Shown one piece after another: positions 1 through 11,676 of a stretch of DNA of 64,000 nucleotides. Where the stretch lies: contig OX637628.1 of NCBI GenBank assembly GCA_951802195.1, forward strand, positions 1,116,001 to 1,180,000. Direction: 5' to 3'. The stretch comes from Tausonia pullulans (taxonomy: Eukaryota; Basidiomycota; Tremellomycetes; Cystofilobasidiales; Mrakiaceae). Each line of letters opens with the position of its first letter. The first letter of the stretch is position 1. The notes beneath the pieces were generated by a model. That model had not been told where the DNA came from. It made no database searches and saw only the letters and a program-made list of their open reading frames with translations. Made by a program: the position numbers and the translations under genes.

Positions 1-313
1 CTGGGAACGAGAGAGGGAAAACGGCATCAGCCATCAGCTCCGTCGTACTTGAGCTTCCCCCTCTACCAGTTAGCCAGCCATGGGACACCCAGAAGGTCAA
101 AACAAACACCACGAGAAGGTGATGCCTTATCTCGGCGCGCGGTGACAGACAAGCATGCCAAGTTCTGGGCGAGCGCGCGCCGATGTCTCACACCCACCCC
201 TCCAAGCGAAAGAGGGCCGGCCGACATAGACTTGTCTCCCTTTTGCTTTCTGCGCCCCCGCATTCGGGCACGTCCCCTCCTAGCCAGCGAGAGAGATGCA
301 AAGAGATGCTCAC

Positions 314-1077
314 AAGGAGGGGTCCATCCTCCGCCCTGGAGACCGCAGGTGAGCCACGACTCCTTTCCGTTGGGTCCGCTGTCGTTGGTCGTCTCTGAAG
401 TCGCGCCGGACCAGCCGCACGTGATGTCGTTGATGTTGAGAAGACCGTTGGAGCTATGCGAGACATCACCGCCGTTGTTGTTGTTGTTGGAAGGAGTGGA
501 GCTAAGGTATAAGAAAAAGATGATCAGTCCGGTGGCGGGTTTGAGAGCGGCGATGAAAAGGGGAGGAGGGGAGGGAACCATCAGGCACGGTCGCCCGCCC
601 GCCCTTGGCGTCTCGTCCTTCCCCCGCTTCTCCTCCTTCCTCGCGCGAAAACACGTACGTCTCCTTGGGCTCCTCCTTCTTGGTCGACGTCGGCGCAACG
701 ACAAGGACCGGGGCAGGGGTCGACGACGTGGTCGGGGCGGGCTCCTCCGCCTTGGTCGACGATGGCTCGGGGGCCGCAGAGGTCGTCTTCGGGGCCTCTG
801 GCGCCTGGGACGACGAAGCCGACGTCGCGGCCGCCTGGGCCTGGGACGACGAGGGCGTAGTGAGCGACGAGTCGCGGACCTTGCAGCGCTTGTCGGCACG
901 CTTGCGAGGGGCAGCGCCCGAGGGGGGGAGCACGAACTCGCCAAGGGCGCGCTCGTGTGCGAGGAGACCAGCCCTGCGGGCGGCGAGAGCCGCGTGTTGG
1001 TGGTGGCCGTGGGAGGGGCCGTGGGCCGAGGCAGAGACCAGGGAGGCAAGGAGAAGGGCGGGGGCAAGGACGAGCAT
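314..1077 (-). CDS. Secreted Ser/Thr-rich protein, 5' part (possible lysozyme-like family)
   Basis: Seen: the ATG at 1077 opens a hydrophobic signal peptide rich in Leu/Ala/Ser, followed by a His-rich stretch, a basic KRADKRCK segment and a Ser/Thr/Pro/Glu linker. Exon 1 (1077-659) ends at a GTACGT donor and exon 2 (501-314) follows a CCTTAG acceptor. The phases agree, so the reading frame continues into an Asn run and a conserved-looking block with CGWSGATSETT, SGPNGKESWL and CGLQGGGWTPP. A GTGAGC donor follows at 313, and a good acceptor (TTCCCAG) lies at the very left edge of the window, so the rest is probably outside. Known: secreted basidiomycete proteins with a Cys-Gly/SGPNG/W-PP block ahead of a lysozyme-like domain exist, as far as I recall. 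The assignment is tentative because that domain is not in view. The secretion call is firm. Confidence 0.5.
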
Positions 1078-1234
1078 ACTGCTTTGAAACTGGGTGGACT
1101 AGTGGGGGTTGGAAGGGGAGGACGGAGAAGAGAGAACGGAGGCAAGGAGTGACGAGGCTGGTTGACCGCTCGGGGACCAGGGAAAGAGGGAGCGTGGAGA
1201 GGTGCGAGGGGTGGTGGATGGAGAGAAGAGGCAG

Positions 1235-1297
1235 GGAAAGGGGGAGGGAAGGGAAAGGGGAAGGGAAAGGGGAAGGGAAGGGGAAGGGGAAGGGGAA
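1235..1297. repeat. GGGAAGG-type purine minisatellite
   Basis: Repeated GGGAAAGG and GGGAAGGGGAAG units form an almost pure purine tract on the plus strand, followed near 1388-1410 by a GGCG(GGCG)n run. Both lie in the upstream region of the secreted-protein gene. The tract could form triplex DNA or a G-quadruplex, but no function is shown. Confidence 0.7.
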
Positions 1298-2586
1298 GCT
1301 GGGTGGGAGTGGAAGCGAGGTGAAGAGGGGGAGGATGAGCGTCGACGAGGGAAGAGGACAGAGCGGCACGCGGCAGAGCGGCTTGGCGGGCGGGCGGGCG
1401 GGCGGGCGCGTGGGTCCTTGCTGCGCGCAAAGAACACGCACGTCGGCCCTGGCCTCGTCTTCCGTTTGAGGCCGCCCACCCGCCCAGGCGGCGGGGAGCC
1501 AGTCCCCTCGGCGGACGCTGCGCAGACGGCATCGCCGGCCAGCAGCAGAGCAAGAAGAGAGACGGCAGCAGGCTGAACATTCTTGGCTGAGAAGCGTGGA
1601 GCCGTCTTGCCAGCCAGAGAATCAGCCCGGACGAGCGGGCGGCAGATGTGAGGACGCAAAGGGTGCAGGCCGCCCTCGTTTGAGGGCGTCGTCGGCCTCA
1701 AACTCGCCAGCAACTCGGCCCGGCGGAGCGAGGAGGACCCGGTGGCAGCATCGTGCCAGGAACCTTCCTACGGGCACATCTGGTCAGCAGCGACGAAGGC
1801 GGTGAGAGAGGGCAAGGGGTGGTGGACGAGAGAGTCTCATTCCTCTTCTTTTCTCTGTCTCTGGACAAGCAGCGGCCCAGCAGTTTGGGGGGCTTGCCCG
1901 CCGCCGCCGTCTCAGGCCCAGGCTGCGGCACGACGCTAGCCTGGCCCTTCGCCCGACCCTTCCTGCTCTCTCGCGATGCTATATCTGGCAGTCTATACGA
2001 GCGAGCAGGAAGAGTCTGGAGAGAAGCGATGATGTCCCCGTCGCAGCGCCACAGCCAGCGCGGAAGGCATCACCATGACGTCGATCCGCTCGCTTGTGTG
2101 CAGCGCCCTGTATCCGTCCACCCTCTCAGAGCCGGTCGTGGACCGCTGTCCTCCCCCTCCTCCCACGCTTGCTCCCTGCATGGACGTTCGCCTGCCCCTT
2201 CTTCAGCTCAGCGACGGAGTCACTCGAGTTCAGAGCGGAAACCCACTTCTTGACACTGCTTACACGGGAGTCTCAGGTGACTGTGGATGGAAGGCGTGGG
2301 GCTGGGAAACCCTGGGAGACCGAGTCGGCCAAGTCCGTGACTCGCGCCCAGGGCTTCTCTCTCCTCCCACTCCACCACCAACCCCCCATCACCAGTTCCG
2401 GGTACAATCTCACTCTCCTACACGTGCCTCGAATTCTCCCTGACATTCCCTCCCGTCCCCAGGCACCGCCAGTCAACAAGACTCCTCAGCTCTTCTCCAG
2501 CTCCATCCCCCTTCCTCCTCCCGCCCTCCACCCACCTGCTATCGGCTCCTTGGGTCTCCTTCCCTACCGGCTGAGGCAGATCAACG
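1298..2586. other. Divergent intergenic region
   Basis: Gap between the minus-strand secreted-protein gene and the plus-strand nucleotidase gene. It holds GC-rich simple sequence and several open frames with arginine/proline-rich, uncoding-like composition. I see no gene I can support. The right half is pyrimidine-rich (CTCTCC, CCTCC), as expected for a promoter of the 2587 gene. Confidence 0.4.
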
Positions 2587-5083
2587 ATGCTCCAACCCCT
2601 CCTCCCTTACCTTCTCCTCTCAGCTGCTGCCGTGGGGACCCTCGCCCAGGACACGCACCTCGTGTCCGAGCGCTGGGTCAATGCCCCTGCTGAGGCCAGA
2701 ACCCCTGGCTCAGGCTCTTTGCTCGCGAAGCGACACATCGACGAGAACAACCACTATGTGAGATGGTCGATCCATGTCTTCTCTTGCATTGAAAGCTGGG
2801 AGGAGGACGACCCTGCCTCTCTGTCGCCCGAACCTCTCGCTAGCCACTGCCGCGCACCGAACTGATCCAGTGACTCCCGTCTCACCTACAGAACGTCACC
2901 TTCCTGCACGTCAACGACGTCCATGTCCGTCCTGTTGTCCTGGATCAGTTGGATGGGTTCGAGCGAATCTGATCAGGAGCTCTTCCGTCCGCCAGGCGCA
3001 CCTCGACCAGTACCGCGCGTCCGGTACCGACTGCCCAACGGACGGCTCTGTGCCTTGCCTCGGCGGGTATGCCCGGATCCTCGATGCCGTCAGGGACGTT
3101 CGGGCGGGCGTCCAGGACTCGCTCTTGCTCAATGCCGGTGATGAGTTCCAAGGCGTATGTGGGCGCATATCTGCACTCCTTCGAAATAGAGCCCTGACGA
3201 TAGACTCGACGCCGCGCTGCAGACCCTCTTCTATACGTTCTACGGCGGCAAGAAGATCGCCGAGACGCTTAACCGACTCAACTTTTCGTGTTTCACGCTC
3301 GGAAATCACGAGTTTGACGGTGGGGAGGCTCCACTGGCCGAATTCCTGAGCGACTTGACTTTCCCGACAGTCTCGACGAACGTCAGGAGCGAGTACCTGC
3401 CGCTTCAGAGCAGGCTGTATCCTTACATTGGTGAGCAGGGTCCAGTAATGAGACTCTCCATACGCATATTGTGTGTCTGAACGCCCATGTTATCAGTCTT
3501 CGAGGAGCACGAGCTCGCCGTCGTGGCGCTTACGACGGTCGATACGCCCGACATCTCCAAGCCGGGCAAAACGACTGTCTTCGGCTCGCCCTCGACGCTC
3601 CAGAGGACGGTCGACCTTTTGCTCGACGGGACGCTTGGGAACGGAAAGGTCAAGCGTGTCATTGCGCTCACGCACATCGGGTACGAGGAGGACCAGAAGC
3701 TCGCGAGGTCGACAAGGTGAGGAACAGGAGCACCTAGTCCTGCGTCCGCTTACTTATCTCCATACCTTCAAGGAACATCCATCTCATCGTCGGAGGCCAC
3801 TCGCACACGCCGCTCGGTGGCGAGCCGTGGTACTCGCAGGGCCCTTACCCGACGATCGTCAAGAACCTCGACGGCGAGGAGGTCTTCATCGTCACCTCGT
3901 ACCGCTGGGGCGAGCATCTCGGCCGGATTGACGTTGCCTTCGAGAGGGAATCGGGCAAGGTCGCTGCGTACTCTGGGGGGCCTGTTCGATTGACGGAGGA
4001 GTGGAAGCAGGGTGGGTTCCATTCCAGACTCCAAGGGGACGGCGGGATACTGAAGCGGCACAAATGCAGACAAGCCGACTCAGGAGCTCATCACGTCGTG
4101 GCGTAAACCGTTCCAGAAGTACGCCAACAAGGTCCTCGGCTACACGAAACACGACCTAGACCAGTCGACGTGCATGGACAAGGAATGTGCGTCCCTCCTC
4201 TCCCCCTTCCCTCCCTCCCCCTTCTCTCCTCTCCTCGCCCCTTTCCTCCTCGTCACAGAGGGCTTCTATCTGACTTTTGGGGCATCAGGTACGCTCGGTA
4301 ACGCCGTCTGCGACGCCATGCTTTACTCGCGCTGGGCCGTCGGAGCGAGGCATGTCGACTTTGCGATGCACAATTCGGGCGGGATCCGAGCGACGATCCC
4401 GGCGCCCAACATCACACAGGGCGTGCTCGTCACGGCGTTCCCGTTCCAGAACGGCATCGTCGACCTCGAGCTTACGGGCGCCGAGTTGTGGGATATCTTT
4501 GAGGGCATCGCGTCGGGTGTCAACAAGGCCGGCAAGGTGCGTTCTTCCATTAGGGTCAGCTTCCTAACCTAACCAACCCTACTCCCGTCCACTCTATTCC
4601 AAGCCCGTGACCTCCTCCGCACAACTCTCAAAAGGCATCTCCTACAGCTACAACCCCTCCAACCCGCTCGGCTCCCGCCTCATCAGCCTCTCCATCGGTC
4701 TTCCGACACTCCAACCCGTCAATCTCACCCACACGTACACCGTCGCGACGCTCGATTTCCTCGTCACGGGAGGGGACTCGATCCTGCCGTACCCAATGAA
4801 GACGAGCCCGCCGCCGCTGGCGAGCCAGGATGAGGCGCTGAGGGCGTACGTGAAGAAGTTCAGCCCGCTGGATGTGAGGGTCGAGGGCAGGATCCGGAGG
4901 ACCGGGGAGACGGTGCCGCAGAAGCCGAAGAAGGTGATCGGGGACGACGACGAGGAAGAGGAGTGGGCTGGAGCGACCGCGGGTCAGCAGCAGCTCGCGC
5001 TCGGTGAGAAGATTGGCGAGCGCTGGGGAGGGTGGAGGGCGTGGGTTGCGCAAAGGGAGCGCAAGATTGGCCAGTGGCTCTGA
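2587..5083 (+). CDS. Secreted 5'-nucleotidase / metallophosphoesterase
   Basis: Predicted to hydrolyse nucleoside monophosphates or related esters outside the cell, with two divalent metals in the N-terminal domain. Nine exons fit with consistent phases: 2587-2757, 2892-2924, 2996-3154, 3223-3430, 3497-3716, 3773 to about 4011, 4070-4186, 4289-4536 and 4604-5083. The ATG opens a signal peptide. The metal-binding motifs appear in family order: NDVH, GDEFQG, GNHEFD and GGHSH. The C-terminal 5_nucleotid_C domain has HNSGGIRA, FPFQNGIVDLELTG and a substrate-loop-like SYSYNP. The tail is Lys/Glu-rich and shows no clear GPI signal, so soluble secretion or wall retention is likelier than a GPI anchor. 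The neighbouring genes give no pathway clue. Confidence 0.85.
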
Positions 5084-5529
5084 ATCAAGGACGGAAGGAG
5101 GGGGACTATTCCAAACAGGAGCGACGTATCGCAAGACGCAAATTCATTATTTAGACGTTCATTATCAATATAATGAGCAATGCCCCGAGCGGAAGGTCCG
5201 GTTAATTCGTCCTTGACGTGCTCTCTCGTTCCATCTCACTCCATGCCGGCTTGCAAGAGAGGACTCTGCCGCTGGAGCAAGGACAGTGATACATGCAAGA
5301 GAGGGGAAGTATGTACGAAACCCATTCTAGGCCGAAAGGGAGTAGGGGGAGGTGATAGAGTGATGAGCCAGGATAGGGACGGTAGGGCGATCCCGATCTT
5401 GTTCCTCTGTGACCAGCTTAGTTACGCTGCAAGCTGATCGTAGCCGAGCTCAACCAGTCAAACCCCACTCATCTCCTTAGACTCCTTCTGATCCTCCAGG
5501 CCGAGCAGCATCGCGAAAGGGCCCCTCGC
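5084..5529. other. Convergent intergenic gap with 3' hairpin
   Basis: Gap between the ends of two convergent genes. An AT-rich patch contains a perfect hairpin: TCATTAT (5159-5165), loop CAAT, ATAATGA (5170-5176), about 80 bp after the nucleotidase stop. It probably lies in the 3' UTR or polyadenylation region. Nothing else is seen. Confidence 0.45.
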
Positions 5530-6638
5530 TCAACCCTCCCGCCCTGACCGGCTCTTCTCTCTCAACGCCTCAAAGTTCTTCGGCAAGTTCCCGAAGGCCT
5601 CCGGAATCCTCCTCGCCAGGTAGTCGATCGCAAGTCCCGACCGCTCGAGGACGATGTTGACTGCCCCGAGCTGGGTCCCGTTGGTGAAAGACTGGAAATA
5701 CCGGGTGAACATGGACTCGACCGTTGTGAGGACCTTGACGGAAGCGTTGGCAAGCGCGAGGGCCGGTGGGTGAAGGGGAACGAGTTGGGTGAAGCTAGTG
5801 GAGAAGGGAATGAATGAATGTCAGAGAAGTGTGGATAGTTCGAAGGAGCGAGCGAGAGCGAGAGATCGATCACCCACTTTTCCTCCCCTCGCAGCCATTC
5901 TCCCACGAGCGGCCAGTTCCGACCTCTTAGCATGAGGGGGGCATCTTCGTCATCCTGCCTCTTCAACTTCTGCTGCTGCTGAAGCTTCCAAGCTACGCCC
6001 GCTTGCGCCTCAATGCCCTCCTGGTCCCCCGCTGCCAGCGGCGCCTCCACCGCGTCCACCATCCCCTCTCCTCCTGACAACGCCCAATCCCTGACCTCCT
6101 CCGGCCCGGAGACCAAGATCACCTCCCTCCCCTCGAGATCCCTCAGCCATCTCGCGACCCCCTTGCGCGTCTCCCGCTCGCAAGCCTCGGCGTGCGTCGG
6201 CTTCGTAACGCGATAGCAGATGGCGCGAGCCCTCGCGATGTTCGGTTCGTCTGAGTCAACGCCATGGTAGGCTGCGTGCGATTTGAATGGCGTTTGGGGC
6301 TCGTTGAGCCTTTGGGGGGGAGGGGGAGGTGGGAGGGAGGAAGAGAGGAGGAGGCAGCGGAGCGTCGAGCGCGGAAGCCAGGAGGACGAGTCGCCGTTGT
6401 CCTCGCTACCTGGGGGAGGAGGCGAGTCCGGATAGGTTGCGTAGGGAGTAAGGAGAGCCGAGAACGGGTGAAGCGAGGGAGGCTCGGTTTGAGGAGAGAA
6501 GTAGGGGATCTGTGGCCGAGAGGAGGAGCCCGTGAACGGTTCCGGTGGAGGGGGCGGAGCCGTCTCGTTGGAGGAGAACGATGGCAGAGAAGATGGGGTG
6601 GAAGCGGGGCAAGGGATCGGAGTGTTGTCGTCGGACAT
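5530..6638 (-). CDS. Unrecognised protein, Pro/Ser-rich N-terminus
   Basis: The family is not recognised. Exon 1 runs from the ATG at 6638 to about 5873 and encodes a Ser/Pro-rich N-terminal third. A better-structured middle follows with many charged residues (ARAICYRVTKPTHAEACERE, then WLRDLEGREVILVSGPEE). A GTGGGT donor and a CCACTAG acceptor join it in phase to a C-terminal exon with FTQLVPLHPPALALANASVK and a short amphipathic stretch ending in LPKNFEALREK. There is no signal peptide or clear membrane span. The middle motif HAEACERETRKGV suggests a folded domain of about 150 residues. The gene is convergent with the nucleotidase gene. It is real by splicing phase and composition, but its function is unknown. 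Confidence 0.6.
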
Positions 6639-7025
6639 GCGAACGAGAACTGGATAGAGATTGTGGACAATCGGCAGCGGGAGAGAATGAATGGGTGTTT
6701 GGTGGAAGGGAAGGAGGCCGAGTTCGTGAGTGGCTGGTCAACAAGGAGCAAGTGGGCGGGTCAGTAGACGCAGGCCACTTCGAGAGAGCGGGGGGAAGAT
6801 GGCGCACTCGTTCAAGAATAAGCAAGAGAGAGTGTGTGTGAAGGAGAAAGAGCGGAAAAGAGCGGGGAGAGTGGCGTGTGGTTGGGGGCAAGTGGTAGTT
6901 GAAAGAGGTGGGCCACGGAGCAACGCGGCCGGAGAGGCCGCCACGCCCGAGAGTGCACTTCCTTGACAACGACAATAAAGGGCAGCTCGTTGTTTCCAAA
7001 TCCATATATCGACGACACAAGCACT
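6639..7025. other. Short intergenic gap
   Basis: About 390 bp between the start of the unrecognised minus-strand gene and the stop of bL17m, which lies upstream on the same strand. It holds purine-rich sequence on the plus strand (GAGAGAG, GAAAGAG). No gene is seen; presumably promoter plus 3' UTR. Confidence 0.4.
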
Positions 7026-9250
7026 CTAGCCACCCATGCCGTCTCCGTCCTTCGCAAACCGCCGGACGGGCGTCCGCCTCTTCCCCAGAAGACCCTTGGC
7101 GAGAGCCAACGGGCTCCGTCCGAGCTCGTATTCACCGTTACCTCCTTTGCCCCACCCACCCTCAACGCCAACCTTGCCCGTCTCTCCCCTCGCGGCACCG
7201 AACCCGATCTCCTTGGGAGGCCGCGACTTGTCCGGCTGCCCCGTCACTGGGTCGATCTCATACTCGACGGCATACCCTCCACGACCGCCGTGTGAGGCCG
7301 GAAGCCGCTTCCAATCGTGTCGAGCGAAGAAGGGGACCGGCTTGTGTGGGGTCACGATCTGTTGGGCGGGGAGGATTTGACCAGCCCACGTGCCAAGGAG
7401 CTCATGCCGGGGCTCGAGGAGGGGGCTGAAAGCGAAAGAGACCGTCAGCATACGCGCTTCCTGTCCAAGGAGGAGCGCTTACTCACCTCTCTGACGCCCG
7501 AATCTGCCCGTCCGTCAACCTCGACTCGGCCTCCCTCTCCTCTTCCATGAGCCTCTGCTCAAGTCGGACTTGCTCAAGCCATTGCGACGGCCGCGAGAGC
7601 TCAATCTGCTCCTTGCTCTCCGAGTAACCGCTCGCAACCCGGTTGTGGGCGACCTCTGTCGCCATCCGGCGCTGGAACTTGTCTTTGGCGAGTCGGGCAT
7701 AGATCGTCGGCTCAGCGCGTTGAAGGTCCTGTGTTGACAAATGAACGTGGCGTCAGTCGAAGCAGGATGAGCGCATGAGCAAGACGAGACCGGACGGCTG
7801 ACCCTGAACGCGCTAGCCTTGGCCCAAAACTCGCGAACGGCCTGCTCGTCCCGGAATTTCAGGGCCTCGGTGACCTTGGCCTTGAGCCGCCAGTTCTGGT
7901 CCTGGTCGAGGATCCGAGCAACCGACTCGGCGTTAAGGGCGACGATTTGGCGGCCAGTATCGCTGGAAGGGCATGCTCTTTAGTCAGTTCCCTCTCCCAT
8001 GCCGCATTCAATCCGAGAATAAAGTCAACGTCTACTCACAGCTCATCAACATGGACCAGCCGCCCAACCTCTCTCGCAGACGTCTCGTATTTGAGATCTC
8101 CGGGCCCATCGACAAGCTCGAGAATGGCCGTCGGTACAGAGTCGCCTCGCCTGATTCCATTCCGGATGAGTCGGACGCACGCTCCGGGCCGATCGCGGTA
8201 TCGCTCTCGGAGGGTAGTGAAGAGCATCGGGAGGGTGATATCATGGTTGAAGAGGAAGGCCTTGGCCTCCTTGTATGCGTAGGGAGTGCCCTTGCGGCCG
8301 TAAGTGAGGATCTAAGGGAGAAAGAACAGCGTCAATATCCTTGATCAATTACAGTGGGGGAGACGGGAGAATAAGTAGTGTCAGGTAGCGAGCTGGCCAG
8401 AGGCAATGAAAGAGCGAGCTTGAAGGATGCGACCCGTCCAGGAGAGAGCGAGTCTGGACGCCCAGGGTCTGAGCGAGAGAGCTGTCTCGTGGTCCACCTC
8501 AAGAGGCATGGCAGCTCTATCCTTATGCAAATATGTTCCCTCCCCGGCAGACAGACGGTGGAATGAACGGGACCTGGTCTGGTCCAAGTGAGCTATCCAC
8601 TAGTCGAGTCGAAACGGAAATGGAGGGTCGATGCGAGAGGCGCAAGCCCGGTTCATTGCTGTTGCGCCTTCCTCTGCAGGCCCAGATCCTCAGTCTCCTG
8701 GCGAGATTGACGCTGGGCAGACTCCCAGAGCACTGCGACACGGGGCGAGCCCAGAATGTGTGCGCGCTCGCCCAAGCCCGCTGTCTCTTTGGCCCTCCGT
8801 CTCCGCTTCGACGGTCCGGCGAGACACGCGACCCTCCTCTCTCCTTGCATGCCTCCCTTCCATGGACCCAACCGTCTCTTCCAGCAACTCTGAGTGCTCC
8901 TGTGCCGTCAACGCCCTCGAGCGACGCGACAGGCCTTCTTCCGACGAGGGCTAAAGAGTAGCCACTGACTTTTTCAGCGACCCTCTGAGTGTCTTTGGCC
9001 TTGGCGAGCGTCGTTTCGATGCGGCCGTGCTCGATGAGGCTCGAGACAAGGTTTCTGGAGAGCGTGAAACCCAGGTGGGAAGTGAGGGAAGGAGAGGAGA
9101 ACGATGAAGGGTAGGAGAAGACAGTTAGCCCTTTGCTGCTCGCGCGCGGAGGCGGTAGCCCGAGTCGGATAAAGAACAAGGGAGCAAGACGGACCGGAAC
9201 ATGGCCCGACGGTGGGCCGAGTCGCGGCTGAACTGGTGTTTCAACACCAT
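7026..9250 (-). CDS. MRPL8: Mitochondrial large-subunit ribosomal protein bL17m
   Basis: A structural protein of the mitochondrial 54S subunit near the exit tunnel. The start was chosen at 9250 because the protein then opens with HQFSRDSAHRRAMFRNL, the bL17 signature (bacterial form: RxSxHRxAMxRN). Exon 1 (9250-9195) joins in phase to NLVSSLIEHGRIETTLAKAKD, then AEK, YGRKGTPYAYKEA, and LFTTLRERYRDRPGACVRLI, the usual R-rGGY-ri core. After the approximately 120-residue core there is a long extension of about 250 residues with charged helices (LEQVRLEQRLMEEEREAES) and a basic Gly-rich tail. Fungal mito-ribosomal proteins often carry such extensions. A targeting peptide is not obvious; the basic N-terminus may serve. 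The gene is divergent from TVP23. Confidence 0.85.
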
Positions 9251-9626
9251 GGTGAGCGGGGCGAGGTGGTGGAGCCGGAGAACGGGGGTGCAAGGCGGGC
9301 CGAGAAAGCGGGCAAGATGGTCGTCGGGTTTCAAGAGCCAGAGAGCAACGCGAGGAGGTGAAGGGAAGCGCGCTTGAGGGGTCCGTCCGCATCAGGCAGG
9401 AAGCTTGCCCTCAACCGCTGGGTGGTCAGATATATGCAAAAGTGCAGGAGTAAATGTTTATGTAGCCTATACAGTGGGTTCACGCGAGGTGGTCGAGAGT
9501 GGCGGGTGAGTGCCTCACTGCGACGCGCGCCGGTCGTCCCAGGCGCGCCTCAAGACAGCGAGACACGCGCGGCCTCGCATGCCCCCTTCTCCTAACCTTC
9601 ATCCAACCTAAGGCGGCCTTTCAGCT
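9251..9626. promoter_or_regulatory. Bidirectional promoter region bL17m / TVP23
   Basis: About 375 bp separate two divergent start codons, so both promoters must lie here. The CTTCATCCAACCT pyrimidine patch just before the TVP23 ATG fits fungal start-site context. No recognisable activator site can be claimed by eye. Confidence 0.4.
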
Positions 9627-11025
9627 ATGTCATACTCCCAGTCGTCCCTCTCCTCTCATATCGAGCCAGACTCGAACTCGCCGCCCTCGACGCCCTCCGG
9701 CGGCTTCCCCTCGGGCAACATCGGATCCAGCTCGGACAACAGGCCCCCCGCACCTCGCGAGCAGCTCCTCCCGACCAACACGGCCCAGCCTGGTGCAGCG
9801 GGTCCCCAGAGAGGTATCGCAGGCGGGGTAGAATCTGAGGATGAGGGCGTCGTTGGCATGTTCAAGCAATCCAGCCATCCTGTACGTCCAAACATCCTTC
9901 CGGCCGTGCACGTCTGGGCGTCGCCTCTCATCCAGGTTTGTAGGCTAGCCTCCACGCGGAGGGCTTATTTTGGTCCAGGCCTCTGCTGAGAGGCTAGAAC
10001 TTCGACCTCGAGTGATCGTGAAGAGGAACGCCCGGTGATCTGGCAGCTTCGGGACGACGCGTGCTGATGGCGCTTCGCCCTTCTCGGCCACCTAGCTGGT
10101 TCTCCTTTCGCTCTACTTCTTTCGGAGCGCAGCCATCGCCGTCTACGTCCTGTGCGGCCTCTTTACAGACAATTATGTCCTCTCGGTGAATATGGAGTTC
10201 GAGCGACGCGTTCAGCCCCGCGCGACGCGAGATGACACTTGCCTTCGGCCTGGGCCGCGTCGTTGCTCCCAGCTTGCTGACCCTACCGGCTCTCCTTCAC
10301 CAGATCGTTGTCGTCGTCGTCCTCCTGTCTATGGACTTTTGGAACACCCGAGTACGTCGTGCAGTCGCGTCAAAGGATCGTGCCTCGGATCTGACTCGCG
10401 CTCTTCTCACTCGCGTCAGAACGTCGCCGGACGCACGCTCGTCGGTCTCCGCTATTGGAACCAGGTCGACGAGGACGGCGAGTCGTCTTGGGTCTTTGAG
10501 TCCCGCGACGTAGGTCCAGCTCGCGTCATGAAAAATGCTGCAGCCGAGCTGAGATGTTCGCATTCACACTCTTCAGCCATCTACGCCCGCCAACCCCGTG
10601 GATGCCAAGCTCTTCTGGACGGCGCTCTATGCGTACCCTGTCGGATGGGCGGTCCTTTTCTTCTTTTCGCTCATCAAGTTCAGCGTCTCGTGGGTAGTTG
10701 CCTCTGCCCCTCTCCCTAGTTGTATGCATGCTGAAATCGGGCTGTGCTTTCATAGTTTCCTCCCCATCGTGGCACTCGCGCTCGTGTTCAATCTCTCCAA
10801 TGTGCTCGGCTTCACTTGTCTGTCCTTCCCTCCTGTCCTTCTCTCTCACTACCTTCTCCCGTCTGATATTCCCTTTCTCCCTTTCAAGACGCCGATCGCG
10901 ACGCCAAGCAGCGCTGGGCGACCGGCATGGCATCTTCCTCGTTCGGGCTCGGCTCGATGGGTGGGCTGGGAGGACAGTTGCTCGGTGGGGCTGTGAGGAG
11001 CGGGCTGGGGAGGATGATGGGCTAA
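9627..11025 (+). CDS. TVP23: Golgi membrane protein TVP23
   Basis: A small tetraspan membrane protein of late Golgi vesicles linked to retrograde traffic and endosome-to-Golgi transport. Exons start at 9627, 10096, 10304 and 10420, then several short ones to the TAA at 11023-11025. The N-terminus is an acidic Ser/Pro-rich cytosolic tail ending in GMFKQSSHP. Four hydrophobic spans follow in family order: [34 protein letters not shown] with [15 protein letters not shown] (the TVP23 signature); [20 protein letters not shown]; and [19 protein letters not shown]. The C-terminus is Gly/Met-rich. Exon-by-exon phases agree. The first intron (9882-10095) is over 200 bp, longer than most here. Confidence 0.9.
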
Positions 11026-11676
11026 GATTTGGGGGCACTAGTGATCAGAGGGCGAGATGACAGAGAAAAGAGAGGGTCCACAGTAGTAGAAGGAGGAAAG
11101 GCAGGAGATCAAATGATGCGAACTTTCGATCTCTTCAGTTTCCGAACGTCTTGACAATGTTTATCTACCTCATCTCACCATCCTCTCTCCATCCCTCTCA
11201 ACATTTCTCTCCGAGAAGACTTAACCGCTCTCCATACCAGCGCGCATGAAATACCCATTTGCGAGGAAGAGCCAGTGAGGGAAAGAGTGAGGCAGACCTC
11301 CGAAATGGCGCGGGAAAAAACCGGAGGGTCCTGTTTGGTAATTACGTCTCGTTTTCTTGCCTATGATGGCGGTTCTTCGATCTCAGCTTCCATTCGTGCT
11401 CCCAGCCTGAGCCGTCGTTGTTGATATCAGATTATCCCGGAGAGACGGAACCTCAAATATGCATGGGCGCTGTGATCTAGTGTACTGCTACCTTGTTGTG
11501 GTTTTTGAAATCCTGAGCCCATGGGACAGACAACAAGGCACGGTTGACTCGCTTGCTTGACCAAGAATCACTTAAATACCGAAGGTCAAGCGCGCATTTA
11601 AACGAGATGTCTACGAGCCCCTCTCGCTAACGTACGTTAAAATGTAATATTTCGACAATATTATTATTAATCGAAT
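11026..11676. other. Intergenic gap before tRNA-Gly
   Basis: No gene is seen. The part nearest the tRNA (about 11640-11676) is unusually AT-rich, with a TAATATTCGACAATATTATT near-palindrome. Because the tRNA is on the minus strand, this is its 3' flank. The oligo-A run expected on the plus strand for a Pol III terminator is weak. Confidence 0.35.

Noticed and set aside
49-1152. Long plus-strand frame at the left edge
   Set aside because: Arg/Gly-rich shadow of the minus-strand secreted-protein gene, whose exons and splice phases are better supported.
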